Shown one piece after another: positions 7,849 to 13,823 of a stretch of 16,519 nt of DNA. Numbering within the stretch: the first letter of the stretch is position 1; every line of letters starts with the position of its first letter. The notes beneath the pieces are model-generated. The model did not search any database. It was not told where the DNA came from and saw nothing but the letters and a program-made list of their open reading frames with translations. The stretch covers positions 1 to 16,519 of the forward strand of contig JASHSO010000132.1 of assembly GCA_030038715.1 (NCBI GenBank), given 5' to 3'. Made by a program: the position numbers and the translations under genes. This DNA comes from Streptosporangiaceae bacterium. GTDB taxonomy: Bacteria > Actinomycetota > Actinomycetes > Streptosporangiales > Streptosporangiaceae.

Positions 7849-8373
7849 TCAGCGGCTACCGCGAGCGGGAGCCGTCGGCGGATCCTGTGCGAGTTGCTCG
7901 CGGTAGATCTGACGCATGACGCGCCTGCGCTCGTCGTCGTCGAGGCCGTCGATGAACAGCTCGCCACGCAGATGATCAGTCTCGTGCTGCAGGCACCGCG
8001 CCAGCTCGCCCGTTCCCGCGACGATCACTGGCTCCCGGCTCAGGTCCACCCCTTCTGCCACGGCCGACGCCGCGCGGTGCCGCTCGGCGGTGACCCCGGG
8101 CACGGACAGGCAACCCTCGGGGCCGCCCATGCGGCCGCTCAGCTCTACGATCCGGGGATTGATCAGATAGCCGACCTGACCGTCGACGTTGTAGGCGAAC
8201 GCTGCGAGGCCCGAGCCGATCTGGTTGGCCGCAAGGCCGGCCCGGCCCGGTTCCCGTACCGTGTCAAGCAGGTCGCCGATGAGCCGCGCGAGCGCCGCGT
8301 CAAAGCGCGTCACAGGATCGCAAGGGGTGCGCAGTATCGGGTCGCCGAGATAGCGCAGCTGCCTGACGGTCAT
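7849..8373 (-). CDS. def: Peptide deformylase
   Basis: Peptide deformylase removes the N-formyl group from new proteins, using a metal held by one Cys and two His. All three motifs are present: motif I GLAANQIG (46-53), motif II EGCLS (86-90, ligand Cys88) and motif III HETDH (130-134, ligands His130 and His134, catalytic Glu131). Length is 174 aa. In motif I the first glycine of the usual GxGLAA is Arg44. Start is ATG 8373. No Shine-Dalgarno sequence is seen, but TACCGT lies 5 nt upstream, compatible with a near-leaderless transcript. It follows the GT87 gene on the same strand after 37 bp. Actinomycetes often carry several def copies, so this need not be the housekeeping one. Confidence 0.94.
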   Translation of the reverse strand: MTVRQLRYLGDPILRTPCDPVTRFDAALARLIGDLLDTVREPGRAGLAANQIGSGLAAFAYNVDGQVGYLINPRIVELSGRMGGPEGCLSVPGVTAERHRAASAVAEGVDLSREPVIVAGTGELARCLQHETDHLRGELFIDGLDDDERRRVMRQIYREQLAQDPPTAPARGSR

Positions 8374-8378
8374 GCTCG

Positions 8379-8384
8379 ACGGTA
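8379..8384 (-). promoter_or_regulatory. Possible -10 element (TACCGT) just before def
   Basis: On the minus strand TACCGT fits TANNNT and lies 5 nt before the ATG, one base closer than the usual leaderless spacing. Co-transcription with the upstream GT87 gene is the alternative. Confidence 0.3.
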
Positions 8385-8410
8385 CAGCGATCGCTGGACT
8401 GCTGGGTGCT

Positions 8411-9922
8411 TCAGCTATGCCAAGCCGTACCGAGCCGCGCTGCGTGACTCATGCGCCAGCGCCGCACCCATGGCAGAACCCACCCCGGCCGCGACGACGC
8501 TAGCGCTCCGGTTGTTCGGGACAGTATTGCTTCCCGGTGAGTGGACACTTGCAGGCCCAGCCCGCTGGGTGGCTGCTCTTGCTGCGGCAGGTAGGTGATC
8601 ACAGCCATGTACGCCATAAAAGCGAGTCCGCAGATCAGGAAGCAGTTGGCGAGGATCGTCAGCACCCCCTGGAACCCGAACTCGCCGTGCGAGGGCGTGT
8701 GCGGCGTAAACCACATCGGGCCAAGGCCGAAGACCAGGTAACCCACTCCCGCGGCGACCCGGCTGCCGACGCCACCGCGCATGAGCACGACGAGAGCCGG
8801 CAGGACCCAGACCCAGTGGTGCGTCCACGAAATCGGCGAGACCACCAGGCCCGTCACCCCGGTCATTGCTGCCGCCCCCAGCCAGTCTCCGCGCCTGCCG
8901 AGCGTCGTGGCGACGGCGAGGCCACAGACTCCGATGATGGCCACGGGCACGAGATACCAGCTGCCGACGTGGCCGACTCCATCCAGGACCCTGCTCAAGG
9001 CGGCGTACACGGACTGGTTGCTGATGTAGGAGGCGCTCACGCGGCGGGTGTCATAGAACAGCCGCGTCCAGTACAGCCGCGACGCACTCGGGTCGACCAG
9101 ATAGCCGACGAGGCCGCAGAGCACGAACGTGTCGGCTGCGATCAGGGCGTCTCTGGTCTTCTTAGTCAGCAGCAGCAGCGGGATGAAGATCAGGGGTGTC
9201 AGCTTGATCGCTGCGGCCACGCCGATTCCGATGCCTGCCGAACGACCGCGGGAAGCACGCCAGATGTCGATCAGCACCATGGTGAGCAGGAAGATGTTGA
9301 CCTGGCCGAGATACAGGGTGTGGTACATGGGCTCGAGCGCCAAGCCGGCGGCCACCATCGCCAGGACTGCGGTCCTCGACGGCCGGTAGCCCGCCAGCTT
9401 CAGGGTGAGGATGCACGCCCAGGCGAACGCCGCTACCGTCCCCAGCTGCCACACCAGCCGAACGACGACGCCGGGTAGCTCGGCGAGCGGGGTGAAGACT
9501 GCCGCAGCGAACGGCGGATAGGTGAACCAGTTCTTGTCGGCCTGGACCGCGTAGAGGCGCAGGCCGTGCAGAGCAGCATGCCCGCCCCAGAGATATATGT
9601 TCAGGTCGAACGGCTTGTAGACGATGCTGAAAGCGATGAGCACGCCGAGCTCTAGAGCCAGCACGGCGTAGCTGGCGCGCCGTGCCTGTCGGCTCTCCAG
9701 CCAACTCCAGCCGAAGAGAGCGTTGGACGAGCCGTCGGCATGGGCCAGCTCGTTGCGGTCCGCGGGTGAGCTGTGCACCCGCCCAAGCGCGTGGTTCGCA
9801 GATGTGCCGCCGACGTGCGTGAGTTCGCTGCCGCTTGCAGTGCGCCGACCCTGGCTGTTCTCGCCGGTGGCGTCAGGCACGCTGTGTGCGTGCCTGAGCT
9901 CCAGGAGACGACTGGGCAGCAT
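8411..9922 (-). CDS. Glycosyltransferase family 87 (GT-C, polyprenol-phosphate-mannose type) membrane protein
   Basis: GT87 enzymes are polytopic membrane proteins that, in mycobacteria, add mannose from polyprenyl-phosphate mannose to phosphatidylinositol mannosides or lipoglycans on the outer face of the membrane. The protein has roughly ten hydrophobic spans starting near residue 85. The first extracytoplasmic loop holds the likely catalytic Asp106 in PFDLNIYLWGGHA. Family hallmarks YPPFAA (135-140), GQVNIFLL (206-213) and AAIKLTPLIF (237-246) follow. The ATG at 9922 has GAGG 8 nt upstream and gives 503 aa. The first 80 residues are hydrophilic and unusual, so a later start (for instance an in-frame GTG near codon 49) is possible. 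Acceptor and exact sugar cannot be told. Def lies downstream on the same strand. Confidence 0.87.
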   Translation of the reverse strand: MLPSRLLELRHAHSVPDATGENSQGRRTASGSELTHVGGTSANHALGRVHSSPADRNELAHADGSSNALFGWSWLESRQARRASYAVLALELGVLIAFSIVYKPFDLNIYLWGGHAALHGLRLYAVQADKNWFTYPPFAAAVFTPLAELPGVVVRLVWQLGTVAAFAWACILTLKLAGYRPSRTAVLAMVAAGLALEPMYHTLYLGQVNIFLLTMVLIDIWRASRGRSAGIGIGVAAAIKLTPLIFIPLLLLTKKTRDALIAADTFVLCGLVGYLVDPSASRLYWTRLFYDTRRVSASYISNQSVYAALSRVLDGVGHVGSWYLVPVAIIGVCGLAVATTLGRRGDWLGAAAMTGVTGLVVSPISWTHHWVWVLPALVVLMRGGVGSRVAAGVGYLVFGLGPMWFTPHTPSHGEFGFQGVLTILANCFLICGLAFMAYMAVITYLPQQEQPPSGLGLQVSTHREAILSRTTGALASSRPGWVLPWVRRWRMSHAARLGTAWHS

Positions 9923-10405
9923 CAACGTGACCTCACGGGTTTCGCGATCGCATCGGTTCTAGGCGGCGCGCTACCAGACTGCGGCGAGCGCATTCACTGT
10001 CTCCAATGCTGCCGACGAGCACTGATCAAATCGTCATGCCACAGACCGATGGCAGTCATACCACGGAGCCAGCCGCACCCGCTCGCCTCATACCTTGGTA
10101 TGACGGGTCTTCGAACTCGGTGTTACCGCTGCCAGAAGCAGAGTTTCCGGCGGGGACCGAATCGTTCATGGGCCCAAGCCTGCCAGCGCCAGCCCTGGCA
10201 GTTCTATCAGGATTAGCCCCTATCCCACCCTGAGAAGGCTGGGCAAACGTTCAGGCGCTGTAGCGCCATGCCTCAGCCAGCGCTGCGGTACCGCCAGGTA
10301 AGTCAAGCAAGTGCGCCAGCCTGGGCATGATGCCGCCTTGTCTGGCCGCGCGGTGCTATCGGAAAGCGGTCACTCCTGGTTCGCAGTGGTGTCGCGAGGG
10401 GGCGT
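9923..10405. other. Gene-free intergenic region between the GT87 and HxlR genes
   Basis: I see no supported gene here. Short open frames exist (for instance a Pro-rich 75-codon frame at 10006-10233) but lack ribosome sites or recognisable sequence. The region would carry the GT87 promoter and the HxlR terminator. It holds the TCATRCC half-site cluster (10033-10104), a 7-bp-stem hairpin (CTGCCAG 10180-10186 / CTGGCAG 10195-10201), and a 14-bp inverted repeat GGCGCT-GT-AGCGCC (10254-10267). Confidence 0.6.
10033..10104. repeat. Cluster of four TCATRCC half-sites, candidate operator
   Basis: GTCATGCCAC (10033-10042) and GTCATACCAC (10055-10064) are direct repeats 22 bp apart. CTCATACC (10087-10094) faces GGTATGAC (10097-10104), forming an inverted pair with 7-bp arms and a 2-bp spacer. 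Spacings of 22 and 32 bp are about two and three helical turns, as expected for a transcription factor bound on one DNA face. The site lies 110-180 bp upstream of the GT87 start. The cognate regulator is unknown. Confidence 0.5.
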
Positions 10406-10735
10406 TCACGCCGGGCTCGCGGCGGTGTCGGGAAGCCGCTCGCCCCAAGCCGCCAGTTGCCTGATGACCGGCCCGAGGGCCGCTCCGAGTTCTGTCAATT
10501 CATAGCTAATAATGAAATCTGGCAGCGAACCGGTCCGACGATCGATGATGCCGTATGACTGAAGTTGCCGCAGCCGCTCGGTCAGCAAGTTCGTGGAGAT
10601 GCCGGGTAGCAGCGCGGTCAGGTCGCTGAAGCGGCGGGGCGAACCGGCCATGGCATCGATGATCATCAGAGTCCAGGGCCGTCCGACCAGGGCCGTAGCC
10701 TTGCGCAGCGGCGAATGCTCGGCATCCGCCACCAC
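10406..10735 (-). CDS. HxlR-type winged-helix transcriptional regulator
   Basis: HxlR regulators are small dimeric winged-helix proteins, often controlling detoxification genes next to them. The 109-aa product shows the family core: LVGRPWTLMIIDAM (16-29), RFSDLTALLPGISTNLLTERLRQL (from 35, recognition helix) and the wing SYELTELGAAL. Many HxlR proteins have a CPxxxAL cysteine before the core, used as a redox or electrophile sensor; here the position is HSPLRKAT with serine, and the protein contains no cysteine at all. The start is GTG at 10735, with AAGG 8 nt upstream. It is divergent from the VOC gene, and a palindrome between the two promoters is the likely operator, so autoregulation plus control of the VOC gene is inferred. 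Confidence 0.9.
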   Translation of the reverse strand: MVADAEHSPLRKATALVGRPWTLMIIDAMAGSPRRFSDLTALLPGISTNLLTERLRQLQSYGIIDRRTGSLPDFIISYELTELGAALGPVIRQLAAWGERLPDTAASPA

Positions 10736-10820
10736 GTAGGTCGCCTTGTTCGCTCTCTCCGTTTCCTTCTCTCTTCCCTCTCACCCTGGCGATCCGGTTC
10801 GCCTGTCGGTCGTGTGGTGT

Positions 10821-10858
10821 AGTCTACTTCATAAATTGAAGTTACTTGTCGCTATGAT
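10821..10858. promoter_or_regulatory. Divergent promoters and palindromic operator between HxlR and VOC genes
   Basis: ACTTCA-taaat-TGAAGT (10826-10842) is a perfect inverted repeat with 6-bp arms. It adjoins TAGACT (10826-10821, minus strand), a -10 candidate for the regulator, and lies between that hexamer and its expected -35 position. On the plus strand TATGAT (10853-10858) is a good -10 for the VOC gene, and its -35 window falls inside the palindrome. A second palindrome, GTAG-T-CTAC, spans 10819-10827. A bound regulator would therefore block both promoters. HxlR-family operators are typically of this TACTT/AAGTA inverted type. Confidence 0.6.
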
Positions 10859-10873
10859 GCATGCGAGGTCGCG

Positions 10874-11293
10874 GTGAGCCGGATCAACGTGCAGGGACTG
10901 CAAACCGTCGTGCTCCACGTCGCCGATGTGAACAGAGCAGCGGCTTTCTACGAGAAGGCACTCGGTTTGCCCAGGGTCTATGAGCACCGCGGGCGTGTCG
11001 CCGTTGGACTGGGCCCGACCCGGCTCCTGCTGCACCCGACGGAGTTGGACAGTGCAGACATCGGCTTGGCGCGCCATGGCCGAGCCGAGCTCTATCTGAG
11101 CGTTGCGGATGTCGATGCCTCCCTCGACCATTTGCGGACTTGCGGCGTGCCTGTCTTGCAGGAAGCAGCAGACGAGCCGTGGGGAGAGCGCGATGCCGCA
11201 GTCCTCGACCCGGATGGGTACGCGGTCTTCCTCACCCAATCCCAGCCTGGAGGCTGGGCCGAAGACACAATGCCTGAGACGGAATCCTCATGA
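10874..11293 (+). CDS. VOC superfamily protein (glyoxalase / bleomycin-resistance / dioxygenase fold)
   Basis: A single VOC protein of 139 aa with two beta-alpha-beta-beta-beta modules: VVLHVADVNRAAAFYEKALGL (from 12) opens the first, and AELYLSVADVDASLDHLRTCGV (from 71) opens the second, ending in DPDGYAVFLTQ. VOC proteins bind metals for enzymatic catalysis or simply sequester drugs. Here His15 is in the usual first ligand position, but the second-module positions usually filled by His and Glu read Glu72 and Phe119/Leu120, so a full metal site is doubtful and a binding or resistance role is as likely. It starts at GTG 10874 with GAGG at 10865-10868. It is divergent from the HxlR regulator, which probably controls it. 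Confidence 0.87.
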   Translation: MSRINVQGLQTVVLHVADVNRAAAFYEKALGLPRVYEHRGRVAVGLGPTRLLLHPTELDSADIGLARHGRAELYLSVADVDASLDHLRTCGVPVLQEAADEPWGERDAAVLDPDGYAVFLTQSQPGGWAEDTMPETESS

Positions 11294-11401
11294 AGCAAGC
11301 TGCCCCGCGACGGGATAGACGCCCAGGACGACCAGTGCGGACTCTCAGCGGCCAGGCGGCACCAGCGTTCTCCCATGTCGCCGTGCGAGCCACCCACGAT
11401 A

Positions 11402-11425
11402 TAGGTTCTCGATGTGCCGAGAACC
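11402..11425 (+). promoter_or_regulatory. Leaderless promoter overlapped by a perfect 8-bp inverted repeat at the start codon
   Basis: TAGGTT (11402-11407) is followed by exactly 6 nt and GTG at 11414, the leaderless pattern. GGTTCTCG (11404-11411) and CGAGAACC (11418-11425) are perfect complements with a 6-nt spacer that contains the start codon. As DNA this is an operator-like palindrome across the -10 and the transcription start; as RNA in a longer transcript read through from the VOC gene it would be a hairpin hiding the start codon. Confidence 0.55.
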
Positions 11426-11719
11426 AAGGCTCCCTGGGTTGTCTGGGTCGCGGACATCCTCGTCAGCGGGCCGACCGCCGCGAAGATTCGCGGCAAGCAC
11501 GGACTCGACCCGGACGAAATAGCGAAGCTGGTCAGCTCGCCGCCGCTGCGGGCGGGCACGTTCGTTCGCGACCAGCGCGGCGCTCGCCTGTATGTGAAGG
11601 TTCGCAACGCCGCGGGCCAGGAGGTGCTTGTCGTGCTCTGCCCGCTCGCGGATGAGATCTGGCGCCTGGCCGGAGCCTATGTGCAGGCACCGAGCCAGAG
11701 GGCATCATGGAGTGCGTGA
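11414..11719 (+). CDS. Small protein of unknown function, first gene of a two-gene cassette
   Basis: I do not recognise this 101-aa protein with confidence. It has a helical start (ADILVSGPTAAKIRGKHGLDPDEIAKLV), then alternating hydrophobic strands (ARLYVKVRN, QEVLVVLCPL) and a last helix (ADEIWRLAGAYVQA). The KIRGKHGL...DEI pattern followed by strands is loosely like BrnT/RelE-fold toxins, but no catalytic set can be assigned, so this is only a suggestion. The GTG at 11414 has no ribosome site and fits a leaderless transcript; the palindrome around it suggests autoregulation. Its TGA stop overlaps the ATG of the next gene by one base, so the two products are made together. An alternative frame at 11290-11655 is Arg-rich and rejected. 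Confidence 0.68.
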   Translation: MPRTKAPWVVWVADILVSGPTAAKIRGKHGLDPDEIAKLVSSPPLRAGTFVRDQRGARLYVKVRNAAGQEVLVVLCPLADEIWRLAGAYVQAPSQRASWSA

Positions 11720-11967
11720 TGGACGATTTCTTCGTGGAAGACGAGTCACCGGAGGAGATCCGGCAGTCGCTCAAGTCAGGCACACCCGTGCTCGTCATCC
11801 CCTCGCGGCAAAGGCGTCAGTTCCGCCTGCAACTCGGCAAGGTCTTGCAGTCCATGTCCGAGAACCTTGGTCGCGCCGCCGACCGACTGGGAACCGCGGG
11901 CGGGGCGCCGACCGCCACGTCGGCCCGGCTGGATGCGCGGCCGGAGTGCCCCGACGGCATCCGGTAG
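11719..11967 (+). CDS. Small protein of unknown function, second gene of the cassette
   Basis: An 82-aa protein I do not recognise. The first half is acidic and then basic (MDDFFVEDESPEEIRQSLKS, IPSRQRRQFRLQLGKVLQSM) and could form a strand and a helix; the last 25 residues are Ala/Gly/Thr-rich and probably disordered. I chose the ATG at 11719, which overlaps the previous stop as TGATG and has GGAG at 11709-11712, 6 nt upstream; an in-frame ATG at 11707 would add four residues. The coupling resembles toxin-antitoxin operons and other obligate small-protein pairs, but no antitoxin DNA-binding domain is visible. It converges on the WYL regulator after 41 bp that include the palindrome CCGCTAGCGG (11971-11980). 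Confidence 0.62.
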   Translation: MDDFFVEDESPEEIRQSLKSGTPVLVIPSRQRRQFRLQLGKVLQSMSENLGRAADRLGTAGGAPTATSARLDARPECPDGIR

Positions 11968-12008
11968 AAACCGCTAGCGGAGTATGCCCTGCGAGCCCGG
12001 TAGTCGCG

Positions 12009-12974
12009 CTATCGAGGCTGGTCTGCGACTGCGGCAGCGCAGCGGACCGCGAGCGCCGCGACGGCGGCACGGAGCTCATCGCCTCCCTCGACGCGGAAGG
12101 CGAACGGCATAGCCGCCAGCCACTCTTGCGCGTACATCGTAGGGTTGTTGGTGCTGCCGACCAGCACGCATCCGCTCGCATGTGTTTCAAGATGCCCCAT
12201 CGGCGGGCGGACCCATGGCGCCACCTCGGAGAGCGGAGCCTTGAAGACAACGCGAGCGGGGAAGGCCCAGCCTTCGCCGAGATTCTCCTCGAGCGCCGCT
12301 ACCGGGTCCAGTCCATCCGGCGGGGTAAACGAGTCGCGTGTGGGCTCGACCGCCCGGACTCGATCGACCCGGTAGCTACGGACCGCGCCAGCATGGTGGG
12401 AATGGCACAGCAGATACCAGCGTCCGTGGCGGACCACGACCGCCCATGGGTCGACCTCTGCTGCCCATTCGTTGCCTGACTCGCTCCGGTACCGAAGCCG
12501 AACCCGCCGCCTCGACCCGACGGCTACCACAAGTGCGCTGGTAACAGCCGGATCAGGGTAGGCGGCACGGCGGTCCGGCGCCGCTGAGGCGTGCTCGCGC
12601 AGCGCCGCTGCCTGGCGGCCGACACTCTCCGGCAGCGCCAGGATGACCTTTGCCAGCGCTGAACCGGCCAGTTCGCCGGCGCCGGTAGCGGCCGGGTGGC
12701 CCTCGAGTACGGCCATCACAAGCCCCAGCGCCTCGTCCTGAGTGAAGATGACGGGTGGCAGTCGCATTCCACGGCCGAGGCGGTAGCCCCCGTACCGGCC
12801 ACGAAAGGACTCGACGGGCACTCCGGCCTCTCGCAGGGTCGCGACGTACCGGCGTGCCGCCCGTCCTGTGACCCCGAGGCGCTCAGCGATCTGGTCGGCG
12901 GTCGTGCCGGGCTGAAGTTGAAGGATCTCCAGTGTCTGCAGCGCGCGAGCCGTTGGGCTGATCTTGGGTGTCAC
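12009..12974 (-). CDS. HTH and WYL domain transcriptional regulator (YafY/DeoR-like)
   Basis: WYL-domain regulators combine an N-terminal winged helix with a ligand-sensing WYL domain. The 321-aa product has the helix-turn-helix at 11-50 (TADQIAERLGVTGRAARRYVATLREAGVPV), the wing with GRYGGYRLGRG (59-69), and the WYL domain from about 155, including GRWYLLCHS (184-192) and RSYRVDRVRAVEPT (199-212), then a WCX-type C-terminal region. The GTG at 12974 has no ribosome site but TACCCT exactly 6 nt upstream, a leaderless pattern. It is divergent from the alpha/beta-hydrolase/GNAT pair, and a 12-bp palindrome lies between, so it likely controls that pair and itself. The ligand is unknown. Confidence 0.92.
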   Translation of the reverse strand: MTPKISPTARALQTLEILQLQPGTTADQIAERLGVTGRAARRYVATLREAGVPVESFRGRYGGYRLGRGMRLPPVIFTQDEALGLVMAVLEGHPAATGAGELAGSALAKVILALPESVGRQAAALREHASAAPDRRAAYPDPAVTSALVVAVGSRRRVRLRYRSESGNEWAAEVDPWAVVVRHGRWYLLCHSHHAGAVRSYRVDRVRAVEPTRDSFTPPDGLDPVAALEENLGEGWAFPARVVFKAPLSEVAPWVRPPMGHLETHASGCVLVGSTNNPTMYAQEWLAAMPFAFRVEGGDELRAAVAALAVRCAAAVADQPR

Positions 12975-12980
12975 GCTATG

Positions 12981-12986
12981 AGGGTA
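12981..12986 (-). promoter_or_regulatory. -10 element (TACCCT) of a leaderless WYL-regulator transcript
   Basis: On the minus strand TACCCT is followed by exactly 6 nt and the GTG start codon. The -35 window (about 13004-13009) overlaps the end of the CCGGTTAACCGG palindrome, so operator binding would occlude this promoter. Confidence 0.5.
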
Positions 12987-12995
12987 GGAAAATCG

Positions 12996-13007
12996 CCGGT
13001 TAACCGG
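12996..13007. promoter_or_regulatory. Perfect 12-bp palindrome CCGGTTAACCGG, candidate WYL-regulator operator
   Basis: The site lies in the 165-bp divergent region, 22 bp upstream of the WYL start. A further half-site, CCGGTAA, is at 13019-13025. The rest of the region holds a hairpin (CCGGGG 13055-13060 / CCCCGG 13068-13073) in the presumed leader of the hydrolase gene and a weak -10 candidate TACGTT (13032-13037) for the plus strand. Confidence 0.5.
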
Positions 13008-13139
13008 AAGCTGTTCGTCCGGTAATGCCGCTACGTTCGAAGCCGACGCGCTCGCCGGGGCCCTCTGCCCCGGTGATGATCACAGCAGGCATACCCGCCG
13101 GCAGAGCGTCCTGCACCCGGGAAGGAGCAAGCTATCACG

Positions 13140-13823
13140 ATGGACTTCCTGCTCATCGCCGGTCTGTGGCTCGACGGGTCCGCGTGGGACTCGGTTGTTC
13201 CGCCGCTGCGGGCGCTCGGCCATCGGGCCGTCCCCATTTGGCTCCCTGGTCAGGGAGCGCCGCCAGACGGGGCGACGCTCGCCGACCAGCACGCTGCTGT
13301 GCTAGCAGCGATCGATGCCGCTTCCGGCAGTGTGGTGGTCGTCGGTCACTCGGCCGCCTGCACGCTCGCCTGGATGGCTGTCGACGCCCGGCCGGACAAG
13401 GTGGCGCGGGTAGTCATGATTGGCGGCTTCACCTCCGCTGATGGCGAGACTTACGCCGGCTTCTTCGAGTTGACAGACGGCGCCATGCCGTTCCCCGGCT
13501 GGGGGCCGTTCGACGGTCCGGACTCGGCGGACCTCGACGAGCAGCAGCGCCGTCGCATCGCGGGTGCGGCGATCCCGGTCCCCGAGGCCGTGGCGAAGGG
13601 GATCGTGCACTTGCACGACGAGCGACGGTTCAACGTGCCGGTCACGCTAATCTGCCCCGAGTACTCGCCGGCCCAGGCCAGAGAATGGGTCGACGGCGGC
13701 CAGTTCCCAGAGCTGGCCAAGGCCCGGTCCATCGAATATGTCGACATCGAGTCGGGTCACTGGCCGATGTTCACCCGTCCGGGCGAGCTGGCCGGCCTGC
13801 TGGCCGAGGCCGCTCATGAGTGA
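13140..13823 (+). CDS. Alpha/beta-fold hydrolase
   Basis: A 227-aa cytoplasmic alpha/beta hydrolase of the short, EstC/salicylate-esterase-like kind. It starts FLLIAGLWLDGSAWDSVVPPL, with the oxyanion-hole region near Gly8/Trp10. The nucleophile elbow is VVVVGHSAAC (Ser71 in GHSAA) and the catalytic His is in ESGHWPMFTRP (His207). The acid residue is not certain; Glu174 in VTLICPEYS is at about the right place. The substrate is unknown. ATG 13140 is chosen; AAGGAG at 13122-13127 is 12 nt upstream, a long spacing. The stop overlaps the GNAT start by 8 bp, and a WYL regulator is divergent, so the gene is probably induced together with its partner. Confidence 0.9.
   Translation: MDFLLIAGLWLDGSAWDSVVPPLRALGHRAVPIWLPGQGAPPDGATLADQHAAVLAAIDAASGSVVVVGHSAACTLAWMAVDARPDKVARVVMIGGFTSADGETYAGFFELTDGAMPFPGWGPFDGPDSADLDEQQRRRIAGAAIPVPEAVAKGIVHLHDERRFNVPVTLICPEYSPAQAREWVDGGQFPELAKARSIEYVDIESGHWPMFTRPGELAGLLAEAAHE

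Noticed and set aside
7630-8598. Plus-strand open frame of 322 codons
   Set aside because: Crosses DUF2203 in the wrong frame and runs antisense to def, which has all three deformylase motifs.
8537-9478. Plus-strand open frame of 313 codons
   Set aside because: His/Gln/Arg-rich antisense shadow of the GT87 membrane-protein gene.
10006-10233. Plus-strand 75-codon open frame, Pro-rich
   Set aside because: No ribosome site, no recognisable pattern, and it overlaps the half-site cluster; kept as non-coding.
11404-11425. The GGTTCTCG/CGAGAACC repeat as a terminator for the VOC gene
   Set aside because: No U-run follows, the spacer contains the next start codon, and the -10 hexamer overlaps it; operator is the better reading.
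11290-11655. Frame starting at ATGA on the VOC stop codon (121 codons)
   Set aside because: The overlap looks like coupling, but the product is Arg/Gly/Ala-rich low complexity and conflicts with the better 101-aa gene at 11414.
11628-12479. Plus-strand open frame of 283 codons
   Set aside because: Antisense to the WYL regulator and out of frame with the small-protein gene; no protein-like pattern.
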